NCBI GenBank assembly: GCA_045039925.1
Contig: CP108400.1
Coordinates: 9,300,001 to 9,364,000, forward strand
Direction: 5' to 3'
DNA: 64,000 bases
From: Yinghuangia sp045039925
GTDB taxonomy: Bacteria; Actinomycetota; Actinomycetes; Streptomycetales; Streptomycetaceae
Shown: positions 8,666 through 16,974 of the stretch, one piece after another
Layout of the letters: every line of letters starts with the position of its first letter
Numbering within the stretch: the first letter of the stretch is position 1
Translations under genes and position numbers: made by a program
The notes under the pieces: generated by a model
What the model was told of the DNA's origin: nothing
Seen by the model: only the letters and a program-made list of their open reading frames with translations
The model's database searches: none

Positions 8666-8697
8666 CGCCCGCCCGCGGCGCCGGTACGCAAGGAAGC

Positions 8698-8718
8698 CTG
8701 CCGGGAGCGCGCCGGCAG
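8698..8718. terminator. Short hairpin between convergent genes
   Basis: A 7-bp perfect inverted repeat CTGCCGG ... CCGGCAG with a 7-nt loop, between the small protein gene (ends 8665) and the convergent methyltransferase (ends 8756). Placement suggests a terminator; it has no T-run. Confidence 0.45.
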
Positions 8719-8755
8719 CGTGCCTGGATCGGGCAGGGATCGCGCCTTCCATGCC

Positions 8756-9562
8756 TCAGGAGCGGTTGCGGGCGATGGTGAGCAGCGCGACGAAGGTGAC
8801 CGTCAACTCGGGGGCGCCGAGCGATTTCAGGCGGCGCTGCACGCGTCCCAGGAACTCGGCCGAGCGGTCCGCGCCGAGGGCGCGGGTGCCGGACTGCGTG
8901 GCCAGCACGGCCACGTAATCGTCGGCGCTGTAGCGGACGGTGAAAGGGTGCCGTACGGCCGCCACTTCGTCGAACAGGTCCTCGGCCTCGACCGGCAGGT
9001 GCCAGGGCCCGATCGCCTCGGGTGGGGGCGGCGGGTCGCCCTCGTATCCGACCGCCTGGTAGTCGTCCTGTACGTCGAACCAGAACGCGTCCGCGTCCGA
9101 GGGCCGCGACCAGCTGCAACTGCCGACGGCCAAGACGCCACCCGGGGCGAGGAGTTCGGCGGGTTTGGTGTAGCGCACCCGCGGGTCGATCCAGTGCAGG
9201 CAGTTGAAGGCGGCGACCGCGTCGAAGGGCGCGGCGTCCCCCGCCTCCCAGTCCTCGAACGCGGAGGTGACGACCGCGGCGGACGCGAACCCGGCCAGCC
9301 GCCGCCGGGCCACCGCCGCCAGTCCCGGACCCAACTCGACGCCCGTGACGGCCAGTCCGCGTTCCGCCATCGGCACACTCGCCTGGCCGGTGCCGCAGCC
9401 GATTTCGGCCACCCGGTCGCCGGGCACGAGGCCGCCGGCTTCCATCAGGTCGTCGAAGAGTCGCGGTGGACATGTCGGCCTGGTCCGCTCGTACGCCTCC
9501 GCCGACTCGTCGAATCCCGCGCGCAGCAACCGGCGCAACTCGTCGTCGTCCATGGCGGGCAT
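8756..9562 (-). CDS. Class I SAM-dependent methyltransferase
   Basis: 268 residues. Motif I is VAEIGCGTGQASVPMAERGLAVTGVELG, and a later FDAVAAFNCLHWID region is characteristic of the trans-aconitate/BioC-like methyltransferase group (Methyltransf_25/11). The N-terminus has the usual FDESAEAYERTRPTCPP segment. The start is ATG 9562; a second in-frame ATG four codons on is possible. It lies 69 bp downstream of xylB on the same strand, so read-through is possible but a metabolic link to xylose is not evident. The substrate is unknown. Confidence 0.82.
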   Translation of the reverse strand: MPAMDDDELRRLLRAGFDESAEAYERTRPTCPPRLFDDLMEAGGLVPGDRVAEIGCGTGQASVPMAERGLAVTGVELGPGLAAVARRRLAGFASAAVVTSAFEDWEAGDAAPFDAVAAFNCLHWIDPRVRYTKPAELLAPGGVLAVGSCSWSRPSDADAFWFDVQDDYQAVGYEGDPPPPPEAIGPWHLPVEAEDLFDEVAAVRHPFTVRYSADDYVAVLATQSGTRALGADRSAEFLGRVQRRLKSLGAPELTVTFVALLTIARNRS

Positions 9563-9631
9563 CCTCGCACGCGGCCGACGGGCCCTCGGGGTGCACGTCG
9601 GCCGGGACGGATGCGCGGTCCTGACGGTCCG

Positions 9632-11059
9632 TCAATGGGCGGCTGCCCGGTTGAGGACGTGGTCGCGAGCGTCGGCGTAGCGCTCGCGCACGTGGGTGCC
9701 GGGCACGCCTCCGTCGTCGTATTGGAGGGTGCCCGGGTACGGGTGGTAGTCGGGAGGCGCGGTGCCCGGGCCGGTGAGGGCCCACGCGGCCTGGCGGGCG
9801 GCGCCGAGGGCGACGTACTCGGCCGGACGCGGCACCGCGACCGGCAGGCCCAGCACGCTCGGTGCGATCCGGCGCACCGCCTCCGCCCGGGCGGCGCCGC
9901 CCACCAGCGACACCCGCTCGACGGCGACGCCCTGCGAGCGCAACGCGTCCAAGCCGTCGGCGAGTCCGCACAGCATGCCCTCGACGGCGGCTCGGGCCAG
10001 GTGCCTGGGGGTGGCGTTGGTCATGGTCAGGCCGTGGATCGCGCCTGCCGCGTTCGGCCGGTCGGGGGTGCGCTCGCCCATGAGGTACGGGACCAGGACG
10101 ACGCCGCCGGCGCCCGGAGGTGCGTCCAGGGCGAGTTCGGAGAGCGTGTCGTGGTCGACGCCGAGCATGGTCGCGGTGGCGTCCAGCACACCCGCGGCGT
10201 TCAGCGTGCACACCAGGGGCAGGAAGCGCCCGGTCGCGTCGGCGAAGCCGGCGATCGTCCCGGTGGGGTCGGCCGACGCGGTCTCGCAGACCGCGAACAC
10301 CGTGCCGGACGTGCCCAACGACACGACGACGTCCCCGGGTTCGACGCCCAGTCCGAGTGCGGCCGCCATGTTGTCGCCCGTCCCCGCGCCGACCGTGATG
10401 CCGCGGACGTGGCCCGCGGCGTCGGCCGCGCCGGTGAGCCGGGGCAGCGCGGGTACGCGTCCCATCGCCAGCGCCAGCAGGTCGTCGCGCCACGCCCCCT
10501 TGGCCGGGGAGTAGTAGCCGGTGCCGGAGGCGTCGCCGTGGTCGGTCGTGAGCCCGTCCAGGCCGCCGGCGCGCTCCCGCAGCCGCCAGGTGAGCCAGTC
10601 GTGCGGCAGGCACACGGCGGCGGTGGCCGCGGCGGCGTCCGGCTCGTGTTCGGCGAGCCAGCGCAACTTGGCGACGGTGAACGACGCAAGCGGGACGCTG
10701 CCGGTGTCACGCGCCCACGCGGCAGGCCCGCCGTGCTCCCGGACGAGGTCGCGCGCGGTGCGGGCGGACCTCGTGTCGTTCCACAGCAGCGCCGGACGCA
10801 CCGTCGAACCGCCCGCGTCCAGGCAGACCATGCCGTGCTGCTGCGCGGCCACCGACACGGCGTCGACACCGTCGAGGCCTCCGGCCCGGTCGATTGCCAG
10901 GAGCAGGGCCTGCCACCAGTGTTCGGGGTCGACCTCGGTGCCGTCGGGGTGTCCGGCCCGGCCGGATCGCACGACGGCGCCGGTGGTCGCGTCGCACACG
11001 AGCACCTTGCATGATTGCGTGGACGAGTCGACCCCCGCGACCAACCGACGCCGCCGCAT
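9632..11059 (-). CDS. xylB: Xylulokinase
   Basis: 475 residues, FGGY sugar kinase. It phosphorylates D-xylulose to xylulose-5-phosphate, the second step of xylose use. Visible signatures are GVDSSTQSCKVLV at the N-terminus (phosphate 1 loop, Asp11), AAQQHGMVCLD, the catalytic-Asp region TTDHGDASGTG, VVSLGTSGTVF (phosphate 2) and the C-terminal SLVGGAARAEAVRRIAPSVLGLPV (adenosine motif). Length fits XylB. ATG 11059 is one base from the xylA stop, so the two are translationally coupled and form one operon. The longer upstream frame is rejected because it would lie inside xylA. Confidence 0.95.
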   Translation of the reverse strand: MRRRRLVAGVDSSTQSCKVLVCDATTGAVVRSGRAGHPDGTEVDPEHWWQALLLAIDRAGGLDGVDAVSVAAQQHGMVCLDAGGSTVRPALLWNDTRSARTARDLVREHGGPAAWARDTGSVPLASFTVAKLRWLAEHEPDAAAATAAVCLPHDWLTWRLRERAGGLDGLTTDHGDASGTGYYSPAKGAWRDDLLALAMGRVPALPRLTGAADAAGHVRGITVGAGTGDNMAAALGLGVEPGDVVVSLGTSGTVFAVCETASADPTGTIAGFADATGRFLPLVCTLNAAGVLDATATMLGVDHDTLSELALDAPPGAGGVVLVPYLMGERTPDRPNAAGAIHGLTMTNATPRHLARAAVEGMLCGLADGLDALRSQGVAVERVSLVGGAARAEAVRRIAPSVLGLPVAVPRPAEYVALGAARQAAWALTGPGTAPPDYHPYPGTLQYDDGGVPGTHVRERYADARDHVLNRAAAH

Positions 11060-11060
11060 G

Positions 11061-12218
11061 TCAGCGGGCTCCGAGGAGGTGTTCGAGGGCGAGTTGGTCG
11101 AGGCGTTCCACGTTGCACTCGCGCGCCCCGGCCGCCTCCGGGTCGAACTCGTCGGCGGCCAGGTCCGCATAGGTCTCGTCCGCGGCGAGCGTGGGCACGG
11201 ACAGTTCGGGCACCTGGGCCGCGGCCAGCGCCTCCTGGACGTCGGGGTCGGCGCGGAACGCCCGTACGCGCTCGCGCAGGATCAGGTACGTGCGCATGTT
11301 GGCCGCCGCCGCCTCCCACACCCCGCGCGGCCCCTCGGTGCGCAGGGGCTTGAAGTCGAAGTGGCGGGGGCCCTCGTAGCCGCCGTGCTCCAGCAGGTCG
11401 ACGAGGAAGAACGCACCGCGCGTGTGCCCGTGGCCGAACACCAGGTCCTGGTCGAAGCGGGCGCCGTTCTGGCCGTTGAGGTCGATGTGGAAGAGCTTGC
11501 CCGCCCACAGCGCCTGGCCGACCCCGTGCACGATGTTGAGTCCGGCCATCTCCTCGTGGCCTACCTCGGGGTTCACACCGACCATGTCGGGCCGGGCCAA
11601 CTGGGCGATGAACGCGAGCGCGTGGCCGACCGTGGGCAGCAGGATGTCGCCGCGCGGCTCGTTGGGCTTGGGTTCGAGGGCGAAGCGCAAGTCGTAACCC
11701 TGGTCGACGACGTACTCGCACATCAGGTCGACGGCTTCGCGGAAGCGGTCCAGGGCCGCCCCGATGTCCTTGGCGGCGTCGGATTCGGCGCCTTCGCGGC
11801 CGCCCCACATGACGTAGGTGCGGGCGCCGAGTTCGGCGGCCAGGTCGATGTTGCGCATGACCTTGCGCAGCGCGAAGCGGCGTACCGCCCGGTCGTTGGA
11901 GGTGAACGCGCCGTCCTTGAACACCGGGTGGGTGAACAGGTTGGTGGTCGCCATCGGCACGACCATGCCGGTCTCGTCGAGGGCGGTCCGGAAGCGGGCG
12001 ACGAGCTTCTCGCGCGTGGCCTCGTCGGAGCCGAAGGGGATCAGGTCGTCGTCGTGGAACGTGACGCCGTACGCGCCCAGTTCGGCGAGCTGGTGCACGG
12101 TCTCGACCGGGTCCAGCGGGGGGCGGGTCGCGTCGCCGAAGGCGTCGCGCGCGGGCCATCCCACGGTCCACAGTCCGAAGGAGAAGCGGTCTTCCGGGGT
12201 GGGGCGGTACTCGCTCAC
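11061..12218 (-). CDS. xylA: Xylose isomerase
   Basis: 385 residues, matching the Streptomyces-type xylose isomerase almost end to end (TPEDRFSFGLWTVGW ... ERLDQLALEHLLGA). It converts D-xylose to D-xylulose in the cytoplasm, using two divalent metals. Active-site His55 (VTFHDDD), the metal/substrate residues Glu182 and Lys184 (EPKPNEPRGD), and Glu218 and His221 (NPEVGHE) are all present. GTG 12218 is preferred: a GGAGG ribosome-binding site lies 6 nt upstream, and it removes a 5-residue extension that the alternative TTG 12233 would add. The operon continues into xylB. A strong palindrome just upstream points to repression by the divergent ROK protein. Confidence 0.96.
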   Translation of the reverse strand: MSEYRPTPEDRFSFGLWTVGWPARDAFGDATRPPLDPVETVHQLAELGAYGVTFHDDDLIPFGSDEATREKLVARFRTALDETGMVVPMATTNLFTHPVFKDGAFTSNDRAVRRFALRKVMRNIDLAAELGARTYVMWGGREGAESDAAKDIGAALDRFREAVDLMCEYVVDQGYDLRFALEPKPNEPRGDILLPTVGHALAFIAQLARPDMVGVNPEVGHEEMAGLNIVHGVGQALWAGKLFHIDLNGQNGARFDQDLVFGHGHTRGAFFLVDLLEHGGYEGPRHFDFKPLRTEGPRGVWEAAAANMRTYLILRERVRAFRADPDVQEALAAAQVPELSVPTLAADETYADLAADEFDPEAAGARECNVERLDQLALEHLLGAR

Positions 12219-12233
12219 GAGAGGCCTCCGCAA

Positions 12234-12260
12234 TGATTAGTCCAGCACATGGACTAATCA
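12234..12260. promoter_or_regulatory. Inverted repeat, probable xylose-responsive ROK operator
   Basis: Perfect 11-bp arms (TGATTAGTCCA / TGGACTAATCA) around a 5-nt centre, starting 16 bp upstream of the xylA GTG start. It is by far the strongest palindrome in the xylA-ROK spacer and carries TTAG/CTAA outer elements resembling sites of XylR-type ROK repressors. Likely the operator bound by the product of 12630-13856; not proven. Confidence 0.75.
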
Positions 12261-12629
12261 AGTGGGTGCGGTCGGCGGAGTCAATAGCCCGGCCGGGGGG
12301 AGGCGGTGGCACGACCCGGCCCGCGGAGCCGACCGCCTGCCGCGACAGCCGAGGGCCGACGCCGGGACTTTGTCCTTCGCAAGTGAAAATCTTGGACCGA
12401 AATCGCGAAACTTCTTCAACTGACGAGCGAAAGTGGCTAAGTTCGGCCCCGGTCACCCGGCGAGGAACCCGACGGCCCCCCGCCGGAGCCCGACCGCCAC
12501 CGCCGGAACCTGTCAGAACCTGCAAGATCCGCTGTAAGAACCGCGGCAGTAACCCCAGCAAGGAGACGATGGACGTCGCCCGGCGCAGATTCGGGCGGGG
12601 GACATCCACACGGACGTGATTGGGGAACG
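12261..12629. other. xylA-ROK divergent spacer
   Basis: About 370 bp without a gene. Apart from the operator at its left end, it holds a relatively AT-rich stretch at about 12370-12440 (GTGAAAATCTTGG ... GAAACTTCTTC), which is the best place for the ROK gene promoter. A direct repeat AGAACCTG-type pair lies near 12507-12530. No ORF with a ribosome-binding site was seen. Confidence 0.4.
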
Positions 12630-13856
12630 GTGCACGATGGAGCGGGTGTTGCGGACACTGATGCCATGCGCGTGACGACCAGGCCGGAAAACGGGCATCA
12701 GGCACGCCTGCTCGCCCTCCTGCGGGACGGTGGCCCGAGGTCGCGCGCGGAGCTGGGCGACCTCGTGCACATGTCCCGTTCCAAGGTCGCCGTGGAACTC
12801 GACCGCCTCACCGAACTCGGCCTGATCGAGAACGCCGGCCTGGCGGCGTCCCGCGGCGGCAGGCGGTCGGGCATCGTCTGCCTGGCCCCGTCCCTGCGCT
12901 TCGTCGGGATCGACATCGGCGCCACCTCGATAGGCGTCGCCGTCACGGACGGCGAACTGAACATCCTGGGCAGGCTTTCGGAGCCCTGCGACGTACGCCA
13001 GGGGCCGGACGTCGTGCTCGGCCTCGCGCTCTCCCTGGTGGCGAAACTGCGCGACCAGGGCCTGCTGCCCGAGGTCCACGGCCTCGGGCTGGGCATACCG
13101 GGGCCGGTGAGCTTCCGGGAGGGCGTCCCGGTGGTGCCGCCGATCATGCCCGGGTGGGACCGCTATCCCGTACGCGAGGCGTTGGGCCGCGAGTTGGGCT
13201 GCCCGGTCCTGGTCGACAACGACGTCAACATCATGGCCGTCGGCGAGCAGCACGCGGGTTCGGCCCGCTCGGTCGACGACTTCCTGTTCGTCAAGATCGG
13301 CACCGGCATCGGCTGCGGGATCGTCGTGGACGGGGGCGTGTACCGCGGGGCGTCGGGCAGCGCCGGCGACATCGGGCACATCCGGGTCTCCGCGAACGGG
13401 CCCACCTGCGCCTGCGGCAACATCGGCTGCCTGGAGGCGTTCTTTGGCGGTGCCGCCCTCACCCGCGACGCGCTGGCGGCGGCCCGGTCGGACACGTCCC
13501 CGCACCTGGCCGCGCGACTCGCGGAGGCCGGGGAACTGCGGGTCGAGGACGTCGCGCAGGCGATGATGGCGGGCGACGCCGCCGCGATGCGCCTGGTACG
13601 CGCGGGCGGCCAGCGGGTCGGGCAGGTCCTCGCGAGCCTGGTGAGCTTCTTCAACCCCGGCCTGATCGTGCTCGGCGGCAGCGTTCCGGGGCTGCTCGGG
13701 CATCCGCTCCTCGACGAGATCCGGAGCGTGGTGTACCGCCAGTCGCTGCCGCTGGCGACCGGGAACCTGCCGATCGTGCTGTCCGAACTGCGCGACAGCG
13801 CCGGGATCATCGGGGCGACCCGCTTCATCAGCGACCACATCTTCTCGGCACCCTGA
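12630..13856 (+). CDS. ROK-family transcriptional repressor (XylR-like)
   Basis: 408 residues from GTG 12630; ATG 12666 is an alternative start, and neither has a strong ribosome-binding site. An N-terminal winged helix (about residues 20-75: SRAELGDLVHMSRSKVAVELDRLTELGLI) is followed by a ROK sugar-kinase-like domain with GIDIGATSIGVAV and the zinc signature CACGNIGCLE (C260, C262, C267). It also retains VLVDNDVN, the conserved Asn-Asp part of the sugar site. ROK repressors release DNA when they bind a sugar. It is divergent from xylAB with the 11-bp-arm palindrome between, so control of xylAB, and probably of the transporter set downstream, is expected. Confidence 0.88.
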   Translation: MHDGAGVADTDAMRVTTRPENGHQARLLALLRDGGPRSRAELGDLVHMSRSKVAVELDRLTELGLIENAGLAASRGGRRSGIVCLAPSLRFVGIDIGATSIGVAVTDGELNILGRLSEPCDVRQGPDVVLGLALSLVAKLRDQGLLPEVHGLGLGIPGPVSFREGVPVVPPIMPGWDRYPVREALGRELGCPVLVDNDVNIMAVGEQHAGSARSVDDFLFVKIGTGIGCGIVVDGGVYRGASGSAGDIGHIRVSANGPTCACGNIGCLEAFFGGAALTRDALAAARSDTSPHLAARLAEAGELRVEDVAQAMMAGDAAAMRLVRAGGQRVGQVLASLVSFFNPGLIVLGGSVPGLLGHPLLDEIRSVVYRQSLPLATGNLPIVLSELRDSAGIIGATRFISDHIFSAP

Positions 13857-13930
13857 CGTCCTGAAGTCCTGAAGCACAGCAGTCCCGAAGCCCCGAAGCC
13901 CCGAAGCCCCGAAGCACAGCAGTCCCGAGG
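13851..13930. repeat. Tandem 8-bp repeats overlapping the ROK stop codon
   Basis: Ten 8-bp units in exact register, variants of TCCTGAAG / CCCCGAAG, with the unit CACAGCAG occurring twice. The first unit contains the TGA stop of the ROK gene. Nothing coding is seen. The array fills half of the 153-bp spacer before the next gene. Confidence 0.85.
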
Positions 13931-14009
13931 CCCTTGCGCGAGCACCACACGAGCCGAACGACCGAACCGACACGCCCGTCCAGCGGGCACGGAACAGGGA
14001 GAAGGCACC

Positions 14010-15029
14010 ATGGCGCGACCGATCACGCTGTTCACCGGCCAGTGGGCCGACCTACCCTTCGAGGAGGTCTGCCGCCTCGCCTCCGGATGGGGCTACGACG
14101 GCCTCGAAATCGCCTGCTGGGGCGACCACTTCGAGGTGGACCGCGCCCTGGCCGAGGACGACTACGTCGCCGGGCGCCGGGCCCTCCTCGACAAGTACGG
14201 CCTCAAGGTGTGGGCGATCTCGAACCACCTCGTCGGGCAGGCCGTGTGCGACGCGGTCATCGACGCCCGGCACGAGGCGATCCTGCCCGCGCGGATCTGG
14301 GGCGACGGCTCGCCCGAAGGGGTCCGTACGCGTGCCGCCCAGGAGATCAAGGACACCGCACGCGCCGCCGCCGCCCTGGGAGTTCGCACCGTCGTCGGGT
14401 TCACCGGTTCGTCCGTCTGGCACACCGTCGCCATGTTCCCGCCGGTGCCCGAGTCGCTGGTCGAGGCGGGCTACCGCGACTTCGCGGACCGCTGGAACCC
14501 GATCCTGGACGTGTTCGACGAGGTCGGCGTGCGCTTCGCGTTCGAGGTGCACCCGAGCGAGATCGCGTACGACTACTGGACCACCGTGCGCATGCTCGAC
14601 GCCCTGGAGCACCGGCCGGCGTTCGGTCTGAACTGGGATCCGTCGCACTTCGTGTGGCAGGACCTGGACCCGGCCGCGTTCCTGCTGGACTTCAAGGACC
14701 GGATCTACCACGTCGACTGCAAGGACGCGCGTGTGCGCACCGGCGACGGGCGCCGCGGCCGGCTCGGCTCGCATCTGCCGTGGGGAGACCCGCGCCGGGG
14801 CTGGGACTTCGTCTCCACCGGATTCGGCGACGTGCCCTGGCAGGACTGCTTCCGCGCGCTGAACACGATCGGCTACACGGGCCCCATCTCGGTCGAGTGG
14901 GAGGACGCGGGCATGGACCGCCTGTACGGCGCGCCGGAGGCCCTGGCGTTCGTACGCCGGTTGAACGCGATCGAGTTGCCCGCGGCGTCGTTCGACAGCG
15001 CCTTCTCCTCAGGGCCCGCCAAGGACTGA
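14010..15029 (+). CDS. Sugar phosphate isomerase/epimerase family protein (xylose-isomerase-like TIM barrel)
   Basis: 339 residues, AP_endonuc_2 fold. Metal ligands can be traced in FAFEVHPSEIAYDY (Glu), NWDPSHF (Asp and His), VDCKDARV (Asp) and PISVEWEDAG (Glu), the usual set in this family. Enzymes of this group isomerise or epimerise free or oxidised sugars, or carry out beta-elimination on 3-keto sugars. ATG 14010 has an AGGGAGAAGG ribosome-binding site. It is first in the plus-strand sugar set (transporter and Gfo/Idh/MocA dehydrogenase follow), so it probably acts on the product of that dehydrogenase rather than on xylose itself. Confidence 0.85.
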   Translation: MARPITLFTGQWADLPFEEVCRLASGWGYDGLEIACWGDHFEVDRALAEDDYVAGRRALLDKYGLKVWAISNHLVGQAVCDAVIDARHEAILPARIWGDGSPEGVRTRAAQEIKDTARAAAALGVRTVVGFTGSSVWHTVAMFPPVPESLVEAGYRDFADRWNPILDVFDEVGVRFAFEVHPSEIAYDYWTTVRMLDALEHRPAFGLNWDPSHFVWQDLDPAAFLLDFKDRIYHVDCKDARVRTGDGRRGRLGSHLPWGDPRRGWDFVSTGFGDVPWQDCFRALNTIGYTGPISVEWEDAGMDRLYGAPEALAFVRRLNAIELPAASFDSAFSSGPAKD

Positions 15030-15107
15030 CCGGCCGTCCGAACAGGGGTTTCCGCGGCCACTTCCGGAACAAGGGACACCCCTGTCCGCGACTTCGTCCT
15101 CTTCCTG

Positions 15108-15126
15108 GAAAAACACAGAGTTTTTC
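15108..15126. promoter_or_regulatory. Inverted repeat upstream of the sugar ABC operon
   Basis: Perfect arms GAAAAAC / GTTTTTC separated by ACAGA. It is AT-rich in a very GC-rich neighbourhood and sits about 265 bp upstream of the ABC ATPase gene. It differs from the xylA palindrome, so if it is an operator it may be for a different regulator or a divergent half of the same one. A terminator of the upstream gene is the other reading (T5 on the right arm, 79-97 bp after the stop). Confidence 0.5.
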
Positions 15127-15224
15127 TCCGGGAAGAACTTCCACTCCAAAGACAAAGTCTCTAGCGTGGCCGACCACACGGTGGGCGTGAGCGTTCGGCT
15201 CCCCGCCGTCGAACCGGCTTGCAC

Positions 15225-15275
15225 CGCACCGTTCTTCAGAACGCACCGCTCTACGGAACGCACCGCTCTTCAGCG
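15225..15275. repeat. Three 17-bp tandem repeats
   Basis: Three contiguous 17-bp copies of CGCACCGCTCTWCRGAA-like sequence (15225, 15242, 15259), with 2-4 differences between copies. They lie in the untranslated spacer upstream of the ABC ATPase gene. No coding potential. Confidence 0.8.
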
Positions 15276-15390
15276 CTTACCGCCGTTCAGATCCGCACCG
15301 CACCGCGCGTCGCCACCGCCGAAGCCGCTACCTCCGCAGCCGCACCCCCGAAGCCGTCGTCGTCACCGTCGATCGTGAGAAGGAGCCCGC

Positions 15391-16974
15391 ATGCCATCGG
15401 CCCCGTCCGCCGAGCACGAACCGCCGCTCCTGGCCATGCGTGCGATCGTCAAGCAGTTCCCGGGAGTTCGCGCGCTCGACGGTGTCTCGCTGGAGGTCCG
15501 CGCCGCGGAGGTGCACTGCCTGCTCGGCCAGAACGGCGCCGGCAAGTCGACGCTGATCAAGGTCCTCGCCGGGGTGCACCAACCCGACGAGGGCGTCCTG
15601 GAATGGCGCGGCGAGCAGGTGCGTCCCGGGAACCCCACCGCCGCGATCCGGCTGGGGATCTCCACCATCTACCAGGAACTCGACCTGGTGGACGGCCTGT
15701 CCGTGGCCGAGAACGTCTTCCTCGGCCACGAGCGCGCCCGGTTCGGCTTCACCCGGCGCGGCGAGATGAACCGCGCCGCGACCGCCCTCCTGGACCGCCT
15801 GGGCCACGGCGAGATCCCGCCGACCACCCGGGTCGGGCGGCTGCCGGCGTCGGGGCGGCAGATCGTCAGTATGGCCCGGGCCCTGTCCCACGACGCACGG
15901 CTCATCGTGATGGACGAGCCGTCGGCCGCGCTCGCCCACGACGAGGTGGAGAGCCTGTTCCGCACCGTGCGCGAACTGACGTCGGCAGGCGTCGCCGTCG
16001 TGTACATCTCGCACCGCCTCGACGAGATCCGGGAGATCGGCGACCGGGTCACCGTGCTCAAGGACGGCCGAACCGTCGCCTCCGGCCTGCCCGCACGCGA
16101 GACGCCGACGCAGGAGGTCGTCGCGCTGATGACGGGCCGCCGCATCGAGTACGCCTTCCCCGAGCGCGCCCAGGACCGCGCCGCAACGGCGGAGACCCCC
16201 GAGGCCTCCGGGCCCGCCGAGCCCACGGAGCCCGCCGAGCCCGCCGAGATCCTGCGCGTGGAGCACCTGTCCGTCCGCGGACGCTTCCACGACGTCTCGT
16301 TCACGGTGCGCGCCGGTGAGGTCGTCGGCCTCGCCGGTCTTGTCGGATCGGGCCGTTCCGAGATCCTTGCCGCGATCTACGGCGCCATCAGGCCGACTTC
16401 GGGCCGCGTGGTGCTGGACGGGCAGCGCGTCCGGCCGGGCAGCACGCACGCGGCGGTCCGGCGCGGCATGGGCCTGGCACCCGAAGAGCGCAAGTCCCAG
16501 GGCCTGTTGATGCTCGACACCGTGGGGCGCAACATCACCATCGCGTCCCTGAGCAGGTACGCCCGCTTCGGCTGGTTCGACCGGGGGCGCGAGATCGAGG
16601 ACGCCCGGCGGCAGGCGGAGGCCCTGGACATCCGACCGCCCGATCCGTACCGCCCGATCCGCACGTTGTCCGGCGGCAACCAGCAAAAGGCGGTGCTGGC
16701 CCGCTGGTTGCTGCACGGGTGCCGACTCCTGCTGCTGGACGAGCCCACCCGCGGCGTCGACATCGGGGCGCGCAACGAGCTCTACACGCAGATGCGCGCG
16801 CTTGCCGACAGCGGCATCGCGATCGTGCTCGTCTCCAGTGAGATCCCCGAAGTCCTGGGCCTGTCCGATCGGGTCCTGGTGATCCGCGACGGCCGCATCA
16901 TCGAACACGCGCCGGCACGCGACCTGGACGAACACCGCGTACTGGACCTGGTCATGGAGGGCAGCAGCCTGTGA
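15391..16974 (+). CDS. Sugar ABC transporter ATPase, two fused ABC domains (RbsA/XylG type)
   Basis: 527 residues with tandem ATP-binding cassettes that energise import of a monosaccharide through the adjacent permease. The first cassette has Walker A GQNGAGKSTL (about residues 50-59), a degenerate signature (PASGRQ) and IVMDEPSAAL. The second has a degenerate Walker A (GLVGSGRSE), a canonical LSGGNQQKAVLARWL signature and LLLDEPTRGVD. This asymmetry is normal for the family. The linker contains an EP(A/T)-type repeat (GPAEPTEPAEPAE). ATG 15391 has an AGAAGGAG ribosome-binding site. The stop overlaps the permease start by 4 bp. Confidence 0.95.
   Translation: MPSAPSAEHEPPLLAMRAIVKQFPGVRALDGVSLEVRAAEVHCLLGQNGAGKSTLIKVLAGVHQPDEGVLEWRGEQVRPGNPTAAIRLGISTIYQELDLVDGLSVAENVFLGHERARFGFTRRGEMNRAATALLDRLGHGEIPPTTRVGRLPASGRQIVSMARALSHDARLIVMDEPSAALAHDEVESLFRTVRELTSAGVAVVYISHRLDEIREIGDRVTVLKDGRTVASGLPARETPTQEVVALMTGRRIEYAFPERAQDRAATAETPEASGPAEPTEPAEPAEILRVEHLSVRGRFHDVSFTVRAGEVVGLAGLVGSGRSEILAAIYGAIRPTSGRVVLDGQRVRPGSTHAAVRRGMGLAPEERKSQGLLMLDTVGRNITIASLSRYARFGWFDRGREIEDARRQAEALDIRPPDPYRPIRTLSGGNQQKAVLARWLLHGCRLLLLDEPTRGVDIGARNELYTQMRALADSGIAIVLVSSEIPEVLGLSDRVLVIRDGRIIEHAPARDLDEHRVLDLVMEGSSL

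Larger units (their letters stand above)
15030..15390. other. Spacer before the sugar ABC operon
   Basis: 361 bp with no supported gene. It contains an inverted repeat at 15108-15126 and three 17-bp tandem repeats at 15225-15275, both listed separately. The likely promoter of the transporter operon lies around 15100-15175, where the sequence is least GC-rich. Confidence 0.5.

Noticed and set aside
8589..10613. A minus-strand open frame of 674 codons covering the methyltransferase and xylulokinase region
   Set aside because: Out of frame with both real genes, extremely Arg-rich and without motifs; a shadow frame.
13851..13930. CRISPR-like array from the regular repeats
   Set aside because: Units are 8 bp with no spacers and no cas genes; it is a simple tandem repeat. 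The same applies to 18226-18299 and 55507-55652.
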